Shown: positions 44,959 to 54,172, counted from the stretch's first letter. The stretch is DNA of 61,013 bases from JANQIV01 sp050117315 (GCA_050117315.1 JASFMY010000023.1:1-61013); one strand, 5' to 3'. The notes: generated from the letters alone by a model not told the origin. Program-made: numbers and translations.

Positions 44959-46305
44959 ATGAGAATACCATTTATAATATTGATCGTATTTCTTTTAGCT
45001 ACATCGTTTTACTCTCAAACATTATACCTAGATGAAAATTTTGATTATGGAGATTCATCTGGCGAATTAACTACTTTAACTTCAAAGTGGGTAGCACATA
45101 GTGGTGGATCAGGCACTAAACTGGATTATAGTTCGTCTGGATTAAGCTTCAATGGTTATCCAAGTTCGTCTGGAGGTTCGGTAATAATAATAGGAGGTAG
45201 CGGAACTAGAGAGGATGCGAATAGAACTTTCACAAATGTGAATTCGGGGAGCTTATATCTATCGTTTCTTATTAACGTATCAAATGCAACATCTGGAAAT
45301 GGTGATTATAATATTCATTTAGGAAGCAGCACAGCTAGTGGGAGGTTTTTTGTTAAAGAAGATGGTTCTGGTAACATTGCATTTGGTATTAGTAAAAAGG
45401 ACGCAGCTACAGATGCCTCTTTTTCCGAGTCTTCTTATTCACTTAACACAACGTATGTAATTGTCATTAAGTATACTTTTAATATAGAAGACAACAATGA
45501 TGACGTTTCATTATTTGTTTTCAGTGGAGCTATTCCCGGTTCGGAACCTACTCCTACAGTATCGCATGCTACCGAATCCACATCTGACGCCTCTTCAATA
45601 GCGGCTGTATCATTAAGACAAGGTGCTATTATCAATTCTTTCACTGTTGATGGAATAAGAGTATCTGATTCATGGAGTCAGATCCCTTTACCAGTCGAGT
45701 TAACTTCACTTACAGCATTAGTTCAAGAAAATTCAGTCAAGTTAGAGTGGACCACAGCAACGGAAATAAATAATTACGGATTCGAAATTCAACGCAGCGA
45801 AGTAGGACAGATTGTTAACAATCTGTCCTACCAGTATGAATGGGAGAAGGTTGGATTTTTGTTGGGACACGGCAATAGTAATTCGCCAAAAAAATATTCT
45901 TTTACAGATAATAATTCGACAATAGGTTCTGTTTATTATCGTTTAAAACAAATAGACTTTGACGGCACATTTGAGTATTCACAAATTGTAGAGATTTCGT
46001 TAAAGAAATCTCTGGAAAAAGAATTTGTTTTAAAACAAAATTATCCCAATCCGTTTAATCCAGCTACCATTATTAGTTATACTATTCCGGATGTAAGTGA
46101 TGCGAATTTTGCATCACTTACAAATGTTTCGCTAAAAATTTATGACGTGCTGGGAAACGAAATTACAACATTAGTAAATGAAAAGCAGGAAGCCGGGAGC
46201 TATTCGTATAATTTTGATGCATCGGGGCTTGCAAGCGGAACTTATATCTATAAACTGACAACTGATGATTTTTTTGAGACAAAGAAGATGGTTTTGATCA
46301 AATAA
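44959..46305 (+). CDS. T9SS-secreted beta-rich protein
   Basis: A 448-residue secreted protein: signal peptide (about 1-20, ending FYSQT), a beta-sandwich region of about 220 residues resembling a lectin/LamG-like domain (LYLDENFDYGDSSGEL), a second module (LPVELTSLTALVQENSVKLEW; TATEINNYGFEIQR), and the type IX sorting domain from about 357 (LKQNYPNPFNPATI ending KKMVLIK). Two perfect palindromes are embedded in frame at 45802-45831 and 46093-46121. AAAGGGTG precedes the start. Substrate or partner unknown. Confidence 0.88.
   Translation: MRIPFIILIVFLLATSFYSQTLYLDENFDYGDSSGELTTLTSKWVAHSGGSGTKLDYSSSGLSFNGYPSSSGGSVIIIGGSGTREDANRTFTNVNSGSLYLSFLINVSNATSGNGDYNIHLGSSTASGRFFVKEDGSGNIAFGISKKDAATDASFSESSYSLNTTYVIVIKYTFNIEDNNDDVSLFVFSGAIPGSEPTPTVSHATESTSDASSIAAVSLRQGAIINSFTVDGIRVSDSWSQIPLPVELTSLTALVQENSVKLEWTTATEINNYGFEIQRSEVGQIVNNLSYQYEWEKVGFLLGHGNSNSPKKYSFTDNNSTIGSVYYRLKQIDFDGTFEYSQIVEISLKKSLEKEFVLKQNYPNPFNPATIISYTIPDVSDANFASLTNVSLKIYDVLGNEITTLVNEKQEAGSYSYNFDASGLASGTYIYKLTTDDFFETKKMVLIK
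45802..45831. repeat. Perfect 30-bp palindrome inside coding sequence
   Basis: GTAGGACAGATTGTT (45802-45816) is followed directly by its reverse complement. It encodes a VGQIVNNLSY-like loop between NYGFEIQR and WEKVGF, where relatives have only a few residues, so it looks like an in-frame insertion of a mobile palindromic repeat. Confidence 0.85.
46093..46121. repeat. Palindrome with 11-bp arms in T9SS domain
   Basis: GTAAGTGATGC (46093-46103) pairs with GCATCACTTAC (46111-46121) around GAATTTT. It encodes the DVSDANFASLTN stretch between SYTIP and VSLKIYDVLG of the sorting domain, again an apparent in-frame insertion. Confidence 0.8.
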
Positions 46306-46330
46306 AAAGTAAAAAGATTAAAGATAAAAG

Positions 46331-46357
46331 AAGCTGTTCAAATTGAGCAGCTTTTTT
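46331..46357 (+). terminator. Terminator after T9SS protein gene
   Basis: AAGCTGTTC (46331-46339) pairs with GAGCAGCTT (46345-46353, one G-T pair) and runs into TTTTTT, 25 bp after the stop codon. Confidence 0.85.
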
Positions 46358-46505
46358 ATTTCATATAAAAACAGTTTTAGTGATTGAGACCAATTAAAAA
46401 TTTATAACCCCCAAATCCATTTCTGTCTCAAAATTAATTCTTTACGATATCCCTTGAAATATTATATTGCAGTAATTTTAAGAAATATTTTTTGGGGAAT
46501 ATTAA

Positions 46506-48485
46506 ATGTGGTATTATTTCCTGGTTTTGTCGTTTATTCTTTGGTTTAGCGCATTTTCTTTGGCTGGAGAATTAGACAGTTTAAGGAATCATCTAAGATC
46601 ATCGAGCGGGACAGAACGAGTTGATGTTTTGAACAACATCGCAAGCGGTTTAAAGTATGTTTCAACCGATAGTGTACTTCTTTATTCCCAAGAAGCTCTT
46701 AAGCTGGCTGATGACTTGGATTACCTCCATGGACAGTCTTATTCTTATTCCAATATGGCTTTTGTACATGTTTACCGTGGTCAAAAGGATTCGGCATATT
46801 TATTTTTGGAAAAAGCGCTTGCTATTGACAGCATAAGCGGGAATAAAGAGGACGAAGCAGAACACCGTCTTTTTTATGGAAATGCTTTAATGCAATTTGA
46901 GGAATATGAAAAAGCCTCGCAAAGTTTCATTGAAGCGCTTGAATATTTTGAAAAAACAGAGGATAAATATTACACTTCAAAAATAAACGGGCATCTGGGC
47001 ATTGTATTCGCATGTTTGAATGATTATCAAACATCATTGGAATATTTTAATAAAGCATTGACACAGTACCGAAAGATAAACGATAGTTTTGGTGTTGCAA
47101 TGGTTACCACAAATCTTGGATATCTCCATTTAAAACTAAAGAAATACAATGAAGCGATATCTTATTTTAAAGAGTCACTCTTATTTTATAAAGGGAAAGA
47201 ATACAATAGTAACTTAGCTAATTTATACTCAAATATGGGTGAATGTTATACCGCCATGGAAGAATATAATAGTGCTCTTAAATATTTAACATTAGCCCAG
47301 GAGTATCTCGAAAAAAACAGCGCGTTGAATACACAGGCTTTTATATACAATCACATTGCCGATATATATATTAAAACCGGAAAGTTGACTGAGGGAAAAC
47401 AATACTTAAAACAAGCCGTAGATGTTGCCAACCGTATTGAGCACAAAACTGAATTAATCACAACCTATAAACTATATCATGATTACTATTTGAATACCGG
47501 GGATGCAAAAAACGCACAACTTTATTTTGATAAATATGTCGCTTTGAAGGATAGCATCTCTAACGCCGAAAGACACGAACAAGTTGCTACGTTGAAAACA
47601 AAGTATGAAACCGAAAAGAAAGAAAAAGAAAACGCTATTTTACAAGCCGACTTGGAATTAAAAGAAAATGACCTTGCAGTGCAGCGGCGTTTAATCTGGT
47701 TTGTATCTATTATAGGTCTTCTTCTTATTGCCGTGGGATATTTTTTCAACCGCTCTCTAAAACACAAAAATGTGATTTTGCAAAAAGAGAACAAAATTAA
47801 GGAAGCTGAAAAGGAAACAATAAAGCACGAAACTATTGCTAAGCAGCAAGTTGAATTCTCTCAAAAACTAATCGAGAAGCAGGAGGAAGAAAGAGAAAGA
47901 ATTGCAGGTGAACTGCACGATGACATTGGCCAGGAACTTCTAATAGCAAAAAATAAATTATTGCTTGATTCGAAAAACGAGCCAAATAATAAGTCAACTA
48001 CAGAGGTATCCGAAATTATTTCAAACGTAATTGAAGGATTGAGTATAATGTCTCATAATCTCAGTCCTTTGGAATTGGAAGAACTTGGCTTAACCGAAAC
48101 TATCTCTGTTATGATTAATAGGGTAGAAAATTCATCAAATATAAAATTTAATCTTGGAACCGAAAACATAGATACAATTCTTGATGAAAAAGAACAGATT
48201 AATCTTTACCGTGTTATTCAGGAAGCGGTTAATAATATTATCAAACATTCCAAGGCAACAACTGCTAATTTAGTAATAAAAAGATTGGATAAAGAAATAT
48301 TAATTAAAATTAGCGACAATGGAATCGGTTTCGATAATAGCGGTACCGGTTCCGATATCGATAGACCGCATTTCGGTTTATCCGGGATGAAAGAAAGAGT
48401 AAAACTGCTTCATGGTGAATTTAATATTTTTTCAGAAGCTGATTCGGGAACCGAAATAAAAATAAGTTTGCCCGTTGATAATTGA
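46506..48485 (+). CDS. TPR-containing sensor histidine kinase
   Basis: A 659-residue kinase: signal peptide or N-terminal helix (about 1-20), at least six tetratricopeptide repeats (about 60-340, for example ASQSFIEALEYFEKTEDKYY and YNEAISYFKESLLFY) predicted outside the inner membrane, a helix (about 396-416), a coiled coil, HisKA_3 with phosphoacceptor His471 (RIAGELHDDIGQELL), and an HATPase (NGIGFD, GLSGMKERVKLLHGEF). The pair kinase plus NarL regulator follows the usual order. The stop is TGA. Confidence 0.93.
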   Translation: MWYYFLVLSFILWFSAFSLAGELDSLRNHLRSSSGTERVDVLNNIASGLKYVSTDSVLLYSQEALKLADDLDYLHGQSYSYSNMAFVHVYRGQKDSAYLFLEKALAIDSISGNKEDEAEHRLFYGNALMQFEEYEKASQSFIEALEYFEKTEDKYYTSKINGHLGIVFACLNDYQTSLEYFNKALTQYRKINDSFGVAMVTTNLGYLHLKLKKYNEAISYFKESLLFYKGKEYNSNLANLYSNMGECYTAMEEYNSALKYLTLAQEYLEKNSALNTQAFIYNHIADIYIKTGKLTEGKQYLKQAVDVANRIEHKTELITTYKLYHDYYLNTGDAKNAQLYFDKYVALKDSISNAERHEQVATLKTKYETEKKEKENAILQADLELKENDLAVQRRLIWFVSIIGLLLIAVGYFFNRSLKHKNVILQKENKIKEAEKETIKHETIAKQQVEFSQKLIEKQEEERERIAGELHDDIGQELLIAKNKLLLDSKNEPNNKSTTEVSEIISNVIEGLSIMSHNLSPLELEELGLTETISVMINRVENSSNIKFNLGTENIDTILDEKEQINLYRVIQEAVNNIIKHSKATTANLVIKRLDKEILIKISDNGIGFDNSGTGSDIDRPHFGLSGMKERVKLLHGEFNIFSEADSGTEIKISLPVDN

Positions 48486-48589
48486 GTTTCTGTAAAATAA
48501 AAATTGTCATTTCGAACCCGTTTTTTGGGTGAGAAATCTTTTAATTAGAGAGTGGTTTCAAAGATTTCTCCCTCCGGTCGAAATGACAA
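48484..48589. repeat. Palindromic repeat element, copy B
   Basis: From GAGTTTCTGTAAAATAAAAA (48484) to TCGAAATGACAA (48589) this follows the minus strand of copy A (417-582) closely, sharing the TTTCGAACCCGTTTTTTGGG block and the AATCTTT / AAAGATTTCTCCCTCC arms, but lacking the GC-rich insert. GAGAAATCTT (48531-48540) and AAGATTTCTC (48561-48570) are a perfect inverted repeat. It starts at the kinase stop codon. Confidence 0.78.
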
Positions 48590-48657
48590 AATAGATTTGC
48601 GCAACATTCCCTTTTGTATTGGGTTATTGTAACAAGAAGAACAATATAAAACTGAAT

Positions 48658-49308
48658 ATGAAAAAAGTTCGGATACTATTAGCAGATGATCACCCGCTCT
48701 TCCGTGCAGGTGTTAAACAAGCGCTGTGTGAAAACGACTCTTTTGAAATTATTGCAGAGGTAGAAAACGGGGATGAGGCACTTTCCAAAATTAAGGAGCT
48801 TTCTCCCGACGTGGCAATACTTGATATACGTATGCCCGGTAAGTCCGGGTTAAAAGTTCTTGCCGGTCTGTGTGACGATAAACATCCGGCAAAAGTAATT
48901 TTACTAACGATGCATAAAAACTCCAACTACTTTTATAAAGCTATTTCTTTGGGAGTAAAAGGATATCTTCTAAAAGAAGCAGCCGTTACCGAAATAGCAA
49001 ACGCGGTAAAAACGGTTATAAATAATGAAACATATATCAGCAGTTCCCTATCAAAATTATTAGTTGAAAAAGAAAAAACGCCCGGCGAAATTGAAAAAGT
49101 AGTTGAAGCGATTTCATCACTTACCCAAATGGAACGTGAAGTATTAAAACTCGTAGCCGGGTGGAAATCGAACGCTGAGATTGCCGAAAAATTATTTATC
49201 AGTCCCCGCACTGCCGGCAACCACAGAACAAACATCTCAAATAAACTTAACCTTCGCGGCAATCATGGATTGATTCAATTCGCAATTGAGAATAAAGATT
49301 TGTTTTAG
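48658..49308 (+). CDS. NarL/LuxR-type response regulator
   Basis: A 216-residue regulator: receiver with Asp10-Asp11, phosphoacceptor Asp56 (AILDIRMPGKSGLK), KEAAV; LuxR helix-turn-helix SLTQMEREVLKLVAGWKSNAEIAEKLFI with ISPRTAGNHRTNISNKL. The ATG at 48658 (MKKVRILLADDHPLF) is chosen; an upstream TTG frame at 48619 lacks family similarity. It follows the TPR kinase, its likely partner, across repeat B, and is followed by repeat C. Confidence 0.93.
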   Translation: MKKVRILLADDHPLFRAGVKQALCENDSFEIIAEVENGDEALSKIKELSPDVAILDIRMPGKSGLKVLAGLCDDKHPAKVILLTMHKNSNYFYKAISLGVKGYLLKEAAVTEIANAVKTVINNETYISSSLSKLLVEKEKTPGEIEKVVEAISSLTQMEREVLKLVAGWKSNAEIAEKLFISPRTAGNHRTNISNKLNLRGNHGLIQFAIENKDLF

Positions 49309-49635
49309 GTCTCTTCGATTCAGTAGAACCGGTAACGTGTTGCGTTTATGATGTCATTTCGAATCCCGGCGTTCAACCGCGGTGGAACGCCGGGGTGAGA
49401 AATCTTATAAACGGAGAAAAGAAAGATTTCTCATTCGTCCGGCAGCTGCCGGACTCCTTCGAAACGACAAGGTGTAAATTGTCATTTCATGACAAAGCGT
49501 TTACCTATCTAATTTTGCAGAAGCTCTGTTTGTTGCTCCGAGTGATGCTTTAAAAATGAGTTCCGGAGCTCATTTACAATTCATTATCTACACACGATAT
49601 TGCATTCCAGAACCTAACCTTAAAGAAAGATTATA
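49309..49635. other. Gene-free 327-bp gap, repeat C inside
   Basis: Between the NarL regulator and the lone receiver no coding frame is credible. The main content is the palindromic repeat at 49352-49527; the last 100 bp presumably hold the promoter of the receiver gene, without a clear consensus. Confidence 0.6.
49352..49527. repeat. Palindromic repeat element, copy C
   Basis: A palindromic element related to A and B: GTCATTTCGAATCCC with GAGAAATCTT on the left, AAGATTTCTC and CTTCGAAACGAC on the right, with internal GC hairpins CCCGGCGTTC / GAACGCCGGG and CCGGCAGCTGCCGG. Its last 38 bp (49490-49527), read on the minus strand, match the left end of A with 4 mismatches (AGAGCTTCTGCAAAATTAG). 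Hence A, B and C belong to one family. Confidence 0.75.
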
Positions 49636-49977
49636 ATGACATTAATGATAGTTGACGATAATCAAAAGATGCGAGCCTACATCTCAGAGCTAATCCGTAA
49701 TGAAGGCGACACAATAATAGAATGCTGCGATGGAGAATTTGCACTTGACTTATTTACCGAACATCACCCGGACTGGGTACTGATGGATATTAAAATGGAA
49801 AAGGTAAACGGCATTGAAGCAACCAGGAGAATAGTAAATGAATTCCCTGAAGCAAAGATAATAGTGCTCACAAGTTATGATATACCGACTTACAGAAAAG
49901 CGGCTATGGAAGCAGGAGCAGCTTCTTTCTTTTCAAAAAGAAATTTGTTGGAGCTGAAAGAATCAATACAAAAATGA
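49636..49977 (+). CDS. Single-domain response regulator (CheY-like)
   Basis: A 113-residue lone receiver: acidic pair Asp7-Asp8 (MIVDDNQKMR), phosphoacceptor Asp51 (LMDIKMEKVNGIEA), Thr in VLTSYD and Lys in SFFSKRN. No output domain is attached. It could act as a phosphate sink or partner of the TPR kinase 1 kb upstream. The gene ends in TGA and is followed 40 bp later by the giant secreted-protein genes. Confidence 0.9.
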   Translation: MTLMIVDDNQKMRAYISELIRNEGDTIIECCDGEFALDLFTEHHPDWVLMDIKMEKVNGIEATRRIVNEFPEAKIIVLTSYDIPTYRKAAMEAGAASFFSKRNLLELKESIQK

Positions 49978-50017
49978 AAAGTAAATGAAATGTTTTATAA
50001 ACTTTTGAGGTGAGAAA

Positions 50018-53000
50018 ATGAAATACAGATTAAAACTTGCCCCGGCAATATTCACTATATTCTTACTACTATGCAACGTTAACATATTCGGGCAGTTCAC
50101 CTACCATCAATCCATTAGGGATGATACTGAAAAAGATAGATATTGTCATCGGGATTACCATGTTGCATCAGCAGGGGATGTAAATAATGACGGATATGAT
50201 GATATCATTACGTCGGATTACGGTTCCAGCAAGGTTTTTCTTTATTTTGGGGGACCGTTGGATTCTCTTAAAGACGAACCCGATCTGATTTTTGCCCCAA
50301 CTGCATATCCGCTTGAGCCCCCGTACAATACACTATCCCACATTAGTAACTCTGACAACCGCGATTTCGGCAGAACAATCTCCACTGCAGGTGATGTAAA
50401 TAATGATGGGTATGATGATATTTTAATTGGAGCAATGACTCTTAACAAGAAGTTCCCGGGTTATGCGTGTATTTATTTCGGCGCCGAGGGAACTTCAATG
50501 GATAACCTGGAGGATATTTTTTTATCCCAAAATAAATTTCGTTTTGGATATGATGTTGCTTCAGCAGGTGATATAAATAATGACGGCTATGATGATGTAA
50601 TAATATGTGACGAAGATAGTTCCTACCTTTATTATAGTTCGGGAGGTCAAGTATTAAATAATTGCATAACCCTGGAAAACTCTACCGGGTTTGCTTATGG
50701 CGGGTATGTTGGTTCTGCGGGAGATATAGATAACGACGGGTATGATGATGTTATATCGGGGTGGTACCTGCACTTCGGCTCCGAAGGAGAAACCATGGAT
50801 GATATTGCTGATATAACTTTTAATACAATTGGTCATGTTGCATCGGGAGATGTAAATAATGACGGGTATGATGATGTAGTTATAGGAAAAAGCTTATTCT
50901 TCGGCTCTGAAAGAGAAAATATAGATAATATTGCCGATGTGATTTTTTCTAATACCGATCCTCTTCCCCCGGTTCCCGCCATCGGCGATTTCAATAACGA
51001 TTCCTTTGATGATGTATTAATAGGTGATGAATCATATGGTGATTATGATAAAGGCAGGGCAGATATTTATTTTGGCGCTGAAGGTACTTCAATGGATGCA
51101 GTCTCTGATGTCAATTTTATTGGAGTAGAATACACTAAAACTTTGGGCATCAGGCTGGGGAAAGATGTAGCTGCAGTAGGAGATGTAAACGGGGATAATT
51201 ATGATGATTTTATGATACTAAAAGGGGGTGATTACTATGCAGATAAACCTAATTCATTCGATTTGTATTTAGGCTCAGACAGCTCACCAATTGATACGGT
51301 GATCGACCTGTCTTTGACTTTTGTGATCGGTGTTGATGAATTCGGATGGGGAGTTGATTCCGGTTTTGATATAAACGATGACGGGTACGATGACCTTATT
51401 GTATCTTCTCCATGGTATCATCGTGGAAAAACATTTCTTTATCTCGGCGGGCCGAATATACCAATTAACGTTAATGTTGAGCCTTACCACAAATTACCCG
51501 GGACCGGTCCACGCAATGCTTTCTTATCTGCAGGTGATGTAAATAATGACGGGTGTGATGATATACTTATAATTAAAGCGTATGATGATGATGATGAAGA
51601 TGGAATTGAATCTATTGATTTATATTATGGCAGTAGGTTCGGTCTGTATGGGCCCCATGTATTTTTTAACCCGGGCAGCAGATCTACGTGGATAGATGCA
51701 ACGGGATCATTTGCAGGAGATGTAAATAATGACGGGTATGATGATATAATTATCAGTAACGGTGCCGGAACCGCAGGATTATATTATGGGAGGAAGTCAA
51801 TGAGAGAAACTGCAGATTTGATTATTGAGGATATGAGTGCAAAGTGCTCAAACTATGTTGGTGATGTAAATAATGACGGCTACGACGATTTTGCCCTGGG
51901 AGGTTATGGCAAGGTGAACATATATTTCGGAGGGCCCACTGAATCTATGGATAACATAGCTGATGTTGAGCTAAGAGGATCAGGTACCTATGGATTGAGA
52001 GTTGTGCCGGCAGGCGATGTAAATAATGATGGATGCGATGATGTACTTGTAGGTAAAGTTGGAGATGATTATGACGGAATACCGGGGCGTGCTTATCTTT
52101 ATTTCGGCTCACCAGGTGATGCTATGGATGCAACCGCAGATATTACTTTCGTAGATTATGATATAGATGAATTTAGTATTGGGCTATCTACGGCAGGCGA
52201 TGTGAATAAAGACGGATACGATGACATTATGATAGGGGCAACTCAAGATTATGGACCGGGAGCTGTCCGGGTGTACTTTGGTGCAGAGGGTACAAGTATG
52301 GATAATGTAGCGGATATAGAATTTGTTAGAGGAAATAATAGCTTTGATTCTTTCGGAACGGATCTTGCAATTGGTGACTTAAACGGAGATGGACATAATG
52401 AAATAATAGTAGGCGACCCGACATATTATGAAGCGGGTGGGGTGGAAATTTATTATTGGCCTAATGTAGTGGATACATCGCCTGAAAATGATCCCGGTTA
52501 TGCGTTGGAATTTGACGGTGTTGATGATTATGTGAATTGCGGCAATAATACGGTATTGAAAACCGACCACACAATTACAATTGAAGCCTGGATTTATTAC
52601 CAGGGTGGAGAATCATTTCCGCGCATAGTTGATAAATACCCCGCTCCTTCAATATATATTGATGAAAGCAATAGTCTTTTGGGTTGGTACGGAAAAATTG
52701 GAGATCAAGTAATAGATCATACATTCGACGGCGCTGAAATTCCGAAAAATGAATGGACTCATATTGCTGTTACTTTTAGCGGCTTATATATATATGTATA
52801 TATAAACGGAGAACGAAAAGCATATTTACGCACCCCGGATTTCGGTTTACTTGCCGAAACTTCTGATGACTTAATTATCGGCAACAGGGATGCAACAGAC
52901 AGAACATTTTTGGGTAAAATTGATGAAGTACGAATCTGGAATAGAGAAAGAACCGAAGCTCAGATACGTAAAAATATGTATAAAACTATTGACGAAGATG

Positions 53001-54172
53001 AATGTGGGCTTGTAGGTTATTGGCAGATGAATAATGGGCCGGGATCTGCATTAGCTACCGAACTGACCGGGGAAAGCAAAGGATCTTTGATAAATATGGA
53101 CGTTGATAATTGCTGGACAAGTTCCACAATTCCGATTGGTTGCGGTTCATCAAATTATTGCGCTTGGTTTAAAGACGGAACAGAAGTATTGGGAAATGTT
53201 TCTTTAACTACCACGGATGGATTTGATGAACCCGTTGAATTGCTTTCTACCGAAATCGAAAATTCACCGAATACAACATCCGGTATAACAGGTAATGTAC
53301 TTAACAGGTATTTTATTTTATCAATGTATACAAGGTATGATGCAGGAACATATTCGGCTAATTTAACTTTTACTCTTAAAGAAGGAGAAATAAGCGAAGA
53401 AGATCAGGTAAACCCCGGGAACCTAAAATTATATAAACGTGAAAGTAGATCTGACGGGGAATGGACATTGGTAGCAACCGGTGTTTCAGCAACAGCAACT
53501 ACCGTAACATTTGAAGGAATTACATCCTTCAGTCAGTTTACTATAGCAAGTGAAACATCACCATTACCTGTAGAAATAACATCATTTACCGCATCGCTTA
53601 CAGATTCATCAACTGTTAAGTTAAAATGGGAAACTGCGACGGAAGTAAATAATTACGGGTTTGAAATTGAAAGAACCACCCCCCATCCCTCTCCTTACCA
53701 AGGTGGGGGTGCCGAAGGCGGGGGAGGTTGGGAAACGCTCGGTTTCGTACCCGGTCACGGCAATAGTAATTCGCCAAAATCTTATAGCTTCATTGATAAT
53801 CTTAGTCTTGATCTTAGTCATAATCTTTCATACAGACTAAAGCAAATAGATTTTGACGGTAATTATGAATATTTGAATACAGTTGAAGTTACAATAGGTG
53901 TTCCGTTAAGTTTTGATTTGAAACAAAACTATCCTAATCCATTTAATCCAACAACCAGTATCAAGTATCAAGTAGCGAGTATCGAGAATGTAAAGTTGGT
54001 TCTTTACAACACACTCGGGCAGCAAGTTGCAACTCTTGTTAATGAACAAAAAGCACCGGGAAATTATGAAGTGCAGTTTGATGCATCTCATCTTTCAAGC
54101 GGAATGTATTTATATAAAATTGATATTGGAAATAAATTTAGCTCGGTTAAGAAAATGTTATTATTAAAATAA
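50018..54172 (+). CDS. Giant FG-GAP/LamG T9SS-secreted protein 1
   Basis: A 1384-residue secreted protein. Signal peptide about 1-25; some thirteen FG-GAP/VCBS repeats (about 48-820), each with a calcium-binding-type D-V-N-N-D-G-Y-D-D loop followed by DxxIG and YFG strands; one LamG-like domain (about 828-1010, YALEFDGVDDYVNCG, FLGKIDEVRIWNRERTEAQI); a linking module (about 1045-1190); and a T9SS sorting domain from about 1305 (FDLKQNYPNPFNPTT). FG-GAP and LamG modules suggest adhesion or glycan binding at the cell surface. A palindromic insert lies at 53674-53729. GAGGTGAG precedes the ATG. Confidence 0.9.
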   Translation: MKYRLKLAPAIFTIFLLLCNVNIFGQFTYHQSIRDDTEKDRYCHRDYHVASAGDVNNDGYDDIITSDYGSSKVFLYFGGPLDSLKDEPDLIFAPTAYPLEPPYNTLSHISNSDNRDFGRTISTAGDVNNDGYDDILIGAMTLNKKFPGYACIYFGAEGTSMDNLEDIFLSQNKFRFGYDVASAGDINNDGYDDVIICDEDSSYLYYSSGGQVLNNCITLENSTGFAYGGYVGSAGDIDNDGYDDVISGWYLHFGSEGETMDDIADITFNTIGHVASGDVNNDGYDDVVIGKSLFFGSERENIDNIADVIFSNTDPLPPVPAIGDFNNDSFDDVLIGDESYGDYDKGRADIYFGAEGTSMDAVSDVNFIGVEYTKTLGIRLGKDVAAVGDVNGDNYDDFMILKGGDYYADKPNSFDLYLGSDSSPIDTVIDLSLTFVIGVDEFGWGVDSGFDINDDGYDDLIVSSPWYHRGKTFLYLGGPNIPINVNVEPYHKLPGTGPRNAFLSAGDVNNDGCDDILIIKAYDDDDEDGIESIDLYYGSRFGLYGPHVFFNPGSRSTWIDATGSFAGDVNNDGYDDIIISNGAGTAGLYYGRKSMRETADLIIEDMSAKCSNYVGDVNNDGYDDFALGGYGKVNIYFGGPTESMDNIADVELRGSGTYGLRVVPAGDVNNDGCDDVLVGKVGDDYDGIPGRAYLYFGSPGDAMDATADITFVDYDIDEFSIGLSTAGDVNKDGYDDIMIGATQDYGPGAVRVYFGAEGTSMDNVADIEFVRGNNSFDSFGTDLAIGDLNGDGHNEIIVGDPTYYEAGGVEIYYWPNVVDTSPENDPGYALEFDGVDDYVNCGNNTVLKTDHTITIEAWIYYQGGESFPRIVDKYPAPSIYIDESNSLLGWYGKIGDQVIDHTFDGAEIPKNEWTHIAVTFSGLYIYVYINGERKAYLRTPDFGLLAETSDDLIIGNRDATDRTFLGKIDEVRIWNRERTEAQIRKNMYKTIDEDECGLVGYWQMNNGPGSALATELTGESKGSLINMDVDNCWTSSTIPIGCGSSNYCAWFKDGTEVLGNVSLTTTDGFDEPVELLSTEIENSPNTTSGITGNVLNRYFILSMYTRYDAGTYSANLTFTLKEGEISEEDQVNPGNLKLYKRESRSDGEWTLVATGVSATATTVTFEGITSFSQFTIASETSPLPVEITSFTASLTDSSTVKLKWETATEVNNYGFEIERTTPHPSPYQGGGAEGGGGWETLGFVPGHGNSNSPKSYSFIDNLSLDLSHNLSYRLKQIDFDGNYEYLNTVEVTIGVPLSFDLKQNYPNPFNPTTSIKYQVASIENVKLVLYNTLGQQVATLVNEQKAPGNYEVQFDASHLSSGMYLYKIDIGNKFSSVKKMLLLK
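50166..52225 (+). repeat. FG-GAP codon-level repeat array
   Basis: About thirteen imperfect copies of a roughly 27-bp core (GATGTAAATAATGACGGGTA followed by TGATGAT) recur every 120-230 bp within the first giant gene, at for example 50176, 50394, 50841, 51535, 51719, 51861 and 52015. They encode the calcium loop of each blade. Their high nucleotide similarity would permit recombination that changes blade number. Confidence 0.75.
53674..53729. repeat. GC-rich palindromic insert in giant gene 1
   Basis: AACCACCCCCC on the left and GGGGGAGGTT on the right form the outer arms, with CCTT-ACC-AAGG at the core (53693-53703). In frame it encodes TTPHPSPYQGGGAEGGGG between NYGFEIER and WETLGF. The copy in giant gene 2 (58661-58707) is the same with 9 bp fewer. 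Confidence 0.75.

Noticed and set aside
46331..46357. Hairpin as another copy of the palindromic family
   Set aside because: It has a normal terminator shape with a T tract and no sequence similarity to the repeats.
48484..49527. Active composite transposon carrying the response regulator
   Set aside because: No transposase and no target duplication seen; the regulator belongs functionally with the kinase upstream. Kept only as a low-confidence finding.
50166..52225. CRISPR-like array from the regular 27-bp repeats
   Set aside because: Spacers are long, homologous and coding; the repeats encode protein blades.
53906..54091. Antisense frame with a repeated LDTRYLILDT peptide, also at 58884-59069
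   Set aside because: It is the reverse of the T9SS coding sequence; the apparent repeat comes from GTATC-rich DNA, not from a gene.
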